This document shows, piece after piece, positions 59,986-64,000 of a stretch of DNA of 64,000 nucleotides. A program made the position numbers and the translations under genes. Position 1 is the stretch's first letter, and each line of letters begins with the position of its first letter. The stretch is from NCBI GenBank assembly GCA_902782125.1, contig CACZMA010000006.1, positions 62,001-126,000 of the forward strand, written 5' to 3'. The DNA is from Oscillospiraceae bacterium (GTDB lineage: Bacteria; Bacillota; Clostridia; Saccharofermentanales; Saccharofermentanaceae). A model generated the notes under the pieces. It made no database searches and was not told where the DNA came from. It was given only the letters and a program-made list of their open reading frames with translations.

Positions 59986-60014
59986 TTGACATACTGCGCA
60001 ATTCTTTGTAGACT
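59986..60014 (+). promoter_or_regulatory. Promoter of the LacI-type gene with an operator in its spacer
   Basis: TTGACA at 59986-59991 and TAGACT at 60009-60014 are spaced by 17 bases. The spacer contains TGCGCAA (59995-60001), so a bound repressor would cover the promoter. Confidence 0.75.
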
Positions 60015-60024
60015 AGTATCAGAT

Positions 60025-60049
60025 GCACAACCGATTGCGCACGTTGTGC
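60025..60049. repeat. Inverted repeat around a fifth TTGCGCA site, just past the promoter
   Basis: GCACAAC (60025-60031) and GTTGTGC (60043-60049) are perfect 7-base arms around an 11-base centre that holds TTGCGCA (60035-60041). It lies in the untranslated leader of the regulator gene. Confidence 0.5.
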
Positions 60050-60076
60050 CACTGACATAAGGCAGGCTTAACAAGG

Positions 60077-61069
60077 GTGAACAAGATAACCATTGACGAC
60101 ATAGCAAGAGACCTCGGAATATCCAAGACGACAGTATCCAGGTCGATCTCAGGCAAGGGCAGGATCAGCAGGAAGACCCGCCGGATGGTGCTCGACTATA
60201 TCAAGGAGCACGACTATACGCCGAATCCGATCGCAAGGGGACTTGCGCAATCAAAGACGTACAACATCGGATGGGTTGTCCCGGGCGACTCGGAGAATTT
60301 CTCTCTGCCTTACTTCCAGCTTACGATGTTCGGAATGTGCGAAGCGGCTCAGACGGAGAACTACGACGTCCTCCTGATCATGAGCTATGACAGTGATATA
60401 TCCAGACTCGAGAACATGCTCAAGAACCGTAAGGTTGACGGCGTGGTGCTCGGAAGGACCTGGGAGAATGACCTGAATATCAAGGCGCTCAAGGAGAATG
60501 GTATCCCGTTCGTGGTCATAGGCGGCACGAATGAACCCGATGTTGTCCAGGTAGACAACGACCATATCAGCGCCTGCAGTGAACTTACCTCGATCATACT
60601 GATGAAGGGCACGGATAAGCTCGCATTCATCTGCGGCAATTCTGCCCAGGTAGTCAACCAGACCCGCAGGGAAGGCTTTGTCAAAGGCCTCGAGAAGTGC
60701 GGGAAGAGCGCAAAGGATGCCCTTTTCTACGTGGACTGTGACTCGGCAGCACAGATCGAGAGGGCGACGGATGAAGCGATAAGGACCGGCGCGGAATGCA
60801 TAGTCTGCGCTGATGACTATATAGCGAACTCTGTGCTCGTCAAGCTCTCGCGTGACGGCAAAGAGATACCGAAGGATATCAAGATAGCCTCCTTCTATAA
60901 CAGCGCTCTCCTCGAACACAACCGGCCGCCTGTGACGTCTATCCAGTACGATCCCAGACAGCTCGGCTTCGAGGCGGCGCGCACGCTTATCGCCATGATC
61001 AACGGCGAGCAGGTCCAGCCCAAGAAGCTATTGGGATACGAAGTCGTGCTGAAGGGCTCGACGCTATAA
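60077..61069 (+). CDS. LacI/GalR family transcriptional regulator
   Basis: The 330-residue protein has a helix-turn-helix at residues 4-23 (TIDDIARDLGISKTTVSRSI), the hinge-helix part YTPNPIARGLAQSKTYNIG and a periplasmic-binding-protein-like sensor domain (about 60-330). The GTG start is set by homology; the site upstream is weak. The ligand is unknown. The gene stands alone behind its own promoter with matching palindromes, which points to autoregulation. One more perfect TTGCGCAA lies inside the coding region (60243-60250). No sugar-use gene lies next to it, so its other targets are elsewhere. Confidence 0.9.
   Translation: MNKITIDDIARDLGISKTTVSRSISGKGRISRKTRRMVLDYIKEHDYTPNPIARGLAQSKTYNIGWVVPGDSENFSLPYFQLTMFGMCEAAQTENYDVLLIMSYDSDISRLENMLKNRKVDGVVLGRTWENDLNIKALKENGIPFVVIGGTNEPDVVQVDNDHISACSELTSIILMKGTDKLAFICGNSAQVVNQTRREGFVKGLEKCGKSAKDALFYVDCDSAAQIERATDEAIRTGAECIVCADDYIANSVLVKLSRDGKEIPKDIKIASFYNSALLEHNRPPVTSIQYDPRQLGFEAARTLIAMINGEQVQPKKLLGYEVVLKGSTL
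60243..60250. promoter_or_regulatory. Intragenic TTGCGCAA site in the LacI-type gene
   Basis: A perfect palindrome identical to the upstream sites, encoding part of Leu-Ala-Gln. It may be an auxiliary operator for looping or chance. Confidence 0.35.
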
Positions 61070-61091
61070 GTCAGACTTAAACTGTTTTTGG

Positions 61092-61135
61092 GACTGTCCC
61101 GGATGCATCCTCCCATCCGGGGCAGTCTTGTTTTC
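61092..61135 (+). terminator. Rho-independent terminator of the LacI-type gene
   Basis: GACTGTCCCGGATG and CATCCGGGGCAGTC pair over 14 bases with one G-T pair around CATCCTCC, followed by TTGTTTTC. Confidence 0.9.
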
Positions 61136-61182
61136 TTCGGTTTTTACTGATTAGCGGGGCTTTTGTTTTGCTAAAATAGCAA

Positions 61183-61211
61183 TTGATAACTTGCTCTAAA
61201 AGATATAGAAT
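61183..61211 (+). promoter_or_regulatory. Promoter of the serine acetyltransferase-peptidase operon
   Basis: TTGATA at 61183-61188 and TAGAAT at 61206-61211 with a 17-base spacer. Confidence 0.7.
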
Positions 61212-61241
61212 TCTTGCGTATGCAATATAGGAGGGTTGTGC

Positions 61242-61892
61242 GTGACTGACGAGCTTAAGGACATAGTATATGCTGACCTGTTCAGATACACGGGCAATAC
61301 CCGTCGTTTTAAGAACATCTACGCATGCTATCTCGAAGAGCGCCGCTCTTCACCTGAGTTCTGCTATATCAGCACGATGAGAAGGGTCAGATATTACTAC
61401 GACCAGATTCCCAAGTATGACGGGATCAGAAGGCTCTTCAACCAGTTCCTGTTCAAGATCTGGTACACCAGGCTCGACCAGCTCTCAAGGAAATACCACT
61501 TCCAGATCCCTTACGACACCGAGATCGGCAAGGGCTTCTATCTGGCGCATTTCGGCAGGGTCATCATCCATCCTAAGGCAGTCATCGGTCACAACGTCAA
61601 CGTATCGACCGGCGTCGTCATCGGCACCCAGTTCAGAGGCAAGCGCAAGGGCTCACCGCATATCGGCAATTATGTCTGGATCGGCGCCAATGCCATCATC
61701 GTCGGCAATATCACAATAGGCAATAATGTTCTTATCGCTCCCGGAGCGTATGTCAACTTTGATGTACCGGACGGTTCCATCGTTATCGGTAACCCCGGTC
61801 TCATCAGAAGATCACAGGGCGCTACGCTCAACTACATCAACAACACGATACTGTTCGACGAGTACAATGTACGTTCGGATGGTGTCAGCTGA
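61242..61892 (+). CDS. Serine O-acetyltransferase-like hexapeptide protein
   Basis: The 216-residue protein has a helical N-terminal part and a left-handed beta-helix with hexapeptide repeats (IGKGFYLAHFGRVIIHPKAV, then IGHNVNVSTGVVIGTQ and VIGNITIGNNVLIAPGAYV). The His pair of the active site and the placing of the repeats match CysE-like serine acetyltransferases, but polysaccharide O-acetyltransferases look similar. GTG at 61242 is six bases from AGGAGGG; a TTG at 61236 abuts the site and is unlikely. The stop overlaps the next ATG (TGATG). No cysK lies nearby. Confidence 0.75.
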   Translation: MTDELKDIVYADLFRYTGNTRRFKNIYACYLEERRSSPEFCYISTMRRVRYYYDQIPKYDGIRRLFNQFLFKIWYTRLDQLSRKYHFQIPYDTEIGKGFYLAHFGRVIIHPKAVIGHNVNVSTGVVIGTQFRGKRKGSPHIGNYVWIGANAIIVGNITIGNNVLIAPGAYVNFDVPDGSIVIGNPGLIRRSQGATLNYINNTILFDEYNVRSDGVS

Positions 61893-63127
61893 TGTCACTT
61901 ACAAGTTCCTTTTTCACGGATAACAGAAGAAGGTTTGCAGATAAGCTGCCGGATAACACGGTGGTGTATCTTTTTGCCGGCGAGGCTAAGAGGATGTGCG
62001 GCGATACTGATTACCGCTTCCTGCCTGACCGGAATTTCTACTACATGACCGGTCTGTCCCGCGCCGGGCTTATCCTCGTCATCGAGAAGAAGGCGGGCGT
62101 GACCAAAGACATCCTGTATGCTCCCGCACACGATAAGATCGCCGAGCGCTGGGGCGGCAAGAGGCCGGACTTCGAGAAGCTTACTGCCATATCCGGCATC
62201 GAAGATGTCAGGAACGACGAACAGTTTGACGAAGAGGCAATGGCCGAGGCCAAGGACGGCAACACCGGGCTCGCGGTAGACGGCAGCTCCATCATGGAAG
62301 CGCCGAGGACCTTCACCGAGAAGATAACCACATTTGGTGTCAAGCCTGCGAACATCGCACCGATCATCACGGACCTGCGCCTTATCAAGAATGAAGATGA
62401 ACTTGACTGCATCAGGAAGGCTGCAAAGATCACCGAGGAAGCGATAGCTGAGCTTAAGCCCTGCGTTAAGCCGGGCGTTACCGAGTATGAACTCTACACG
62501 AGGCTCGAATTCGAGATGGCAAGAAGGGGATCTCTCATCAATGCCTTTGAGACGATAGTGTCCTGCGGCACAAATGCGTTCTATCTGCACCACGCAGATC
62601 CCGAGCAGGACGGAGACGGTATTGCGCAGGAAGGTTCCGTCATCCAGATCGACGTCGGTGCGAGATATCAGGGATACTGCGCTGACATCTCGAGGGTGTT
62701 CTTCGTCGGCAGACCTGCAGTTGACGATAAGCGTGTCGCACTTCACGGAATAATCAGGAAGCTGAGACAGGCAGCATTTGACTATATTGCTCCGGGAAAG
62801 ACTTTTGCCGGGCTTAATTCACAAATGTATGACATATGCGGCAGATGGCTTGCGGCGCAGGGACTTATATCCGATAATTTTTGCGTAGGTGATGTGCAGA
62901 AGTATTACTGGCACAACACCTCACATTATCTAGGGCTGGATGTCCACGATACGGGTCCCAAGGACCGCGCATTCACTGAAGGCAACTGCCTCGCGGTCGA
63001 ACCCGGAATCTACATCCCCGAATGGGGTATCGGATTCCGTATTGAGGATGATGTAGTCGTGACTTCCGGCGGGTGCGAACTCCTGAGTTCAGGCACCGAT
63101 GAGCTGGAGGGAATAATTGCCGACTGA
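61892..63127 (+). CDS. M24 family Xaa-Pro aminopeptidase
   Basis: The 411-residue protein joins an AMP_N domain (about 1-140, FLPDRNFYYMTGLSRAGLIL) to a pita-bread metallopeptidase domain. The five metal ligands are visible: Asp in IQIDVGARYQGYCADISR, His in HNTSHYLGLDVHDTG, and Glu in AVEPGIYIPEWG and RIEDDVVV. It should remove N-terminal residues before proline using two Mn or Co ions. It is coupled to the acetyltransferase-like gene by a TGATG overlap and overlaps the next gene by 11 bases. Confidence 0.9.
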   Translation: MSLTSSFFTDNRRRFADKLPDNTVVYLFAGEAKRMCGDTDYRFLPDRNFYYMTGLSRAGLILVIEKKAGVTKDILYAPAHDKIAERWGGKRPDFEKLTAISGIEDVRNDEQFDEEAMAEAKDGNTGLAVDGSSIMEAPRTFTEKITTFGVKPANIAPIITDLRLIKNEDELDCIRKAAKITEEAIAELKPCVKPGVTEYELYTRLEFEMARRGSLINAFETIVSCGTNAFYLHHADPEQDGDGIAQEGSVIQIDVGARYQGYCADISRVFFVGRPAVDDKRVALHGIIRKLRQAAFDYIAPGKTFAGLNSQMYDICGRWLAAQGLISDNFCVGDVQKYYWHNTSHYLGLDVHDTGPKDRAFTEGNCLAVEPGIYIPEWGIGFRIEDDVVVTSGGCELLSSGTDELEGIIAD

Positions 63128-64000
63128 TCTGGCCGTAAGCACACCTTTCCTCATAACCATACTGGCTGTCGTCATGCTCCTTCTGGCAGGCGGCGCCTTC
63201 TTTGCTGTTTATGTTTCCTTCTGTGACAGGCTCTTCAAGAGGATATTCCACAGACCCAGGCCGATCCCGCAGGTGGACAGGTCTCCCATGGAGATAGACA
63301 GATCCACGATCTTCGGACGCGGCAAGAACTGGTTCTATACATACAGGACAGAGTGGCTGAGCGTCAGGGTAAAGGCTTTCGATGATACCCCGCTGTCGGC
63401 GTACTTCAGGCCGTCTTCGGACAGGTCGTGCAGGAACATCGCGATATTCGTCCACGGTTATAACGAACACCCCGCGGAGATGGCGGCATATGCCAAGCTC
63501 CTCATGAAAAAGATCCAGTGCCACTGCCTGATCGTGCACCAGAGAGCGCACGGCATGAGCGGCGGAAGGGACTACACATACGGACTCAAGGAGAGCGTCG
63601 ACCTCGAGACCTGGTTCGAGTTCGCGCGTAACAGGATCGGTCCGAACTGCAGGATATACGTCGTCGGCAGGGGTACCGGTGCTACCGCGGCGCTTCTTGC
63701 AGCCGAGCAGGATGGGTTCTGTCCGAACGTCTGCGGCATAATCGCAGACTCTCCCGCGGAATCGCTTACTGCCATTCTCAAGGCTGTCGCGCACAAGGAG
63801 TCTTCCATGAAGCCCGAGGCGTTCATCTACCGCATAAGACAGCTCGCTTCCAAGAGGTTCGGTTTCGACATCAACATGTGCGACTGCGCTCTGTATGCCG
63901 GACGCATCAAGGTACCGGTACTGCTGTTCCAGGGCGGAGATGACGATGTCTGCCTGCCTTCGGGGACCAGGAATATCTACGACAACATGCGCTGCAAGAA
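63117..64000 (+). CDS. Membrane-anchored alpha/beta hydrolase-like protein, N-terminal part
   Basis: A frame open to the right edge starts at TTG 63117, with GGAGGG 5 bases upstream, inside the end of the peptidase gene. The 294 visible residues have a membrane helix (about 10-32) and an alpha/beta hydrolase core of the YqkD type: IAIFVHGYNEHP (oxyanion loop), YTYGLKESVDLETWFEF, and VLLFQGGDDDVCLPS with the likely Asp. The nucleophile elbow reads GRGTG (184-188) in place of GxSxG, so the Ser is missing at Gly186. The catalytic His lies beyond the window. A non-catalytic role is possible. Confidence 0.68.
   Translation, partial: MPTDLAVSTPFLITILAVVMLLLAGGAFFAVYVSFCDRLFKRIFHRPRPIPQVDRSPMEIDRSTIFGRGKNWFYTYRTEWLSVRVKAFDDTPLSAYFRPSSDRSCRNIAIFVHGYNEHPAEMAAYAKLLMKKIQCHCLIVHQRAHGMSGGRDYTYGLKESVDLETWFEFARNRIGPNCRIYVVGRGTGATAALLAAEQDGFCPNVCGIIADSPAESLTAILKAVAHKESSMKPEAFIYRIRQLASKRFGFDINMCDCALYAGRIKVPVLLFQGGDDDVCLPSGTRNIYDNMRCK

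Noticed and set aside
1..64000. Mobile elements, prophage, CRISPR array or defence island
   Set aside because: No transposase, integrase, phage structural gene, direct-repeat array or known defence gene was seen; the genes are mainly housekeeping.

Overview
The window looks like a chromosomal segment of an anaerobic Bacillota (class Clostridia, probably a gut or rumen fermenter). The clues are a tryptophan operon behind a T-box leader, Pta-AckA acetate fermentation genes, a HemZ-type radical SAM enzyme, a type II pantothenate kinase, Gram-positive style type IV pilus genes with no secretin, and strong Shine-Dalgarno sites. I cannot name the genus. Gene density is very high and many neighbours overlap by 1-11 bases (TGATG or ATGA junctions). 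No rRNA, CRISPR array, prophage or insertion sequence was seen; the only tRNA is tRNA-Pro(UGG).

Layout. 1-5430: end of a type IV pilus cluster (PilC end, PilM, PilN-like, PilO-like, a very short pilin in its own transcription unit, a second short pilin and two larger minor pilins). 5534-11237: pantothenate kinase, acyltransferase-like membrane protein, DUF3810 metalloprotease, HemZ, MATE exporter. 11371-18127: 7TM-PAS-degenerate GGDEF-EAL protein, tRNA-Pro, Tic20-like membrane protein, SpoU methyltransferase, rpsT, tmcAL and an unknown anchored protein. 18202-22690: pta-ackA and a Ktr/Trk potassium system. 22811-31758: pcrA, two HD nucleotide hydrolases, a secreted glucosaminidase, a cohesin-like surface protein and GtrA. 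31751-41671: folC, an unknown membrane protein, thrC, a leader with a terminator, carA, a carB-dapF gene fusion and a HAD phosphatase. 41678-44279: DUF2752 protein, polytopic protein, a small lipoprotein and DJ-1.

44280-51453: a short independent transcription unit with an 18-codon ORF, then a Trp T-box and the complete trpEGDCFBA operon. 51424-64000: DMT transporter, Gfo/Idh oxidoreductase, QueT, RsmC-like methyltransferase, type IV ABC-like membrane protein, Mrp, a thioredoxin-fold lipoprotein, ispF facing ispD-radA, a LacI-family regulator with a cluster of TTGCGCAA sites, a serine acetyltransferase, an M24 peptidase and a truncated alpha/beta hydrolase.

The features most worth follow-up are: the in-frame CarB-DapF fusion; carAB lying behind a leader ORF plus terminator; four membrane-protein genes whose promoters place the transcription start at or near the start codon (candidate leaderless mRNAs); pilins without a globular domain; and the operator array around the LacI-type gene. 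Start sites were often moved downstream of the longest frame to fit a Shine-Dalgarno site. All functional calls come from reading motifs, not from database searches.
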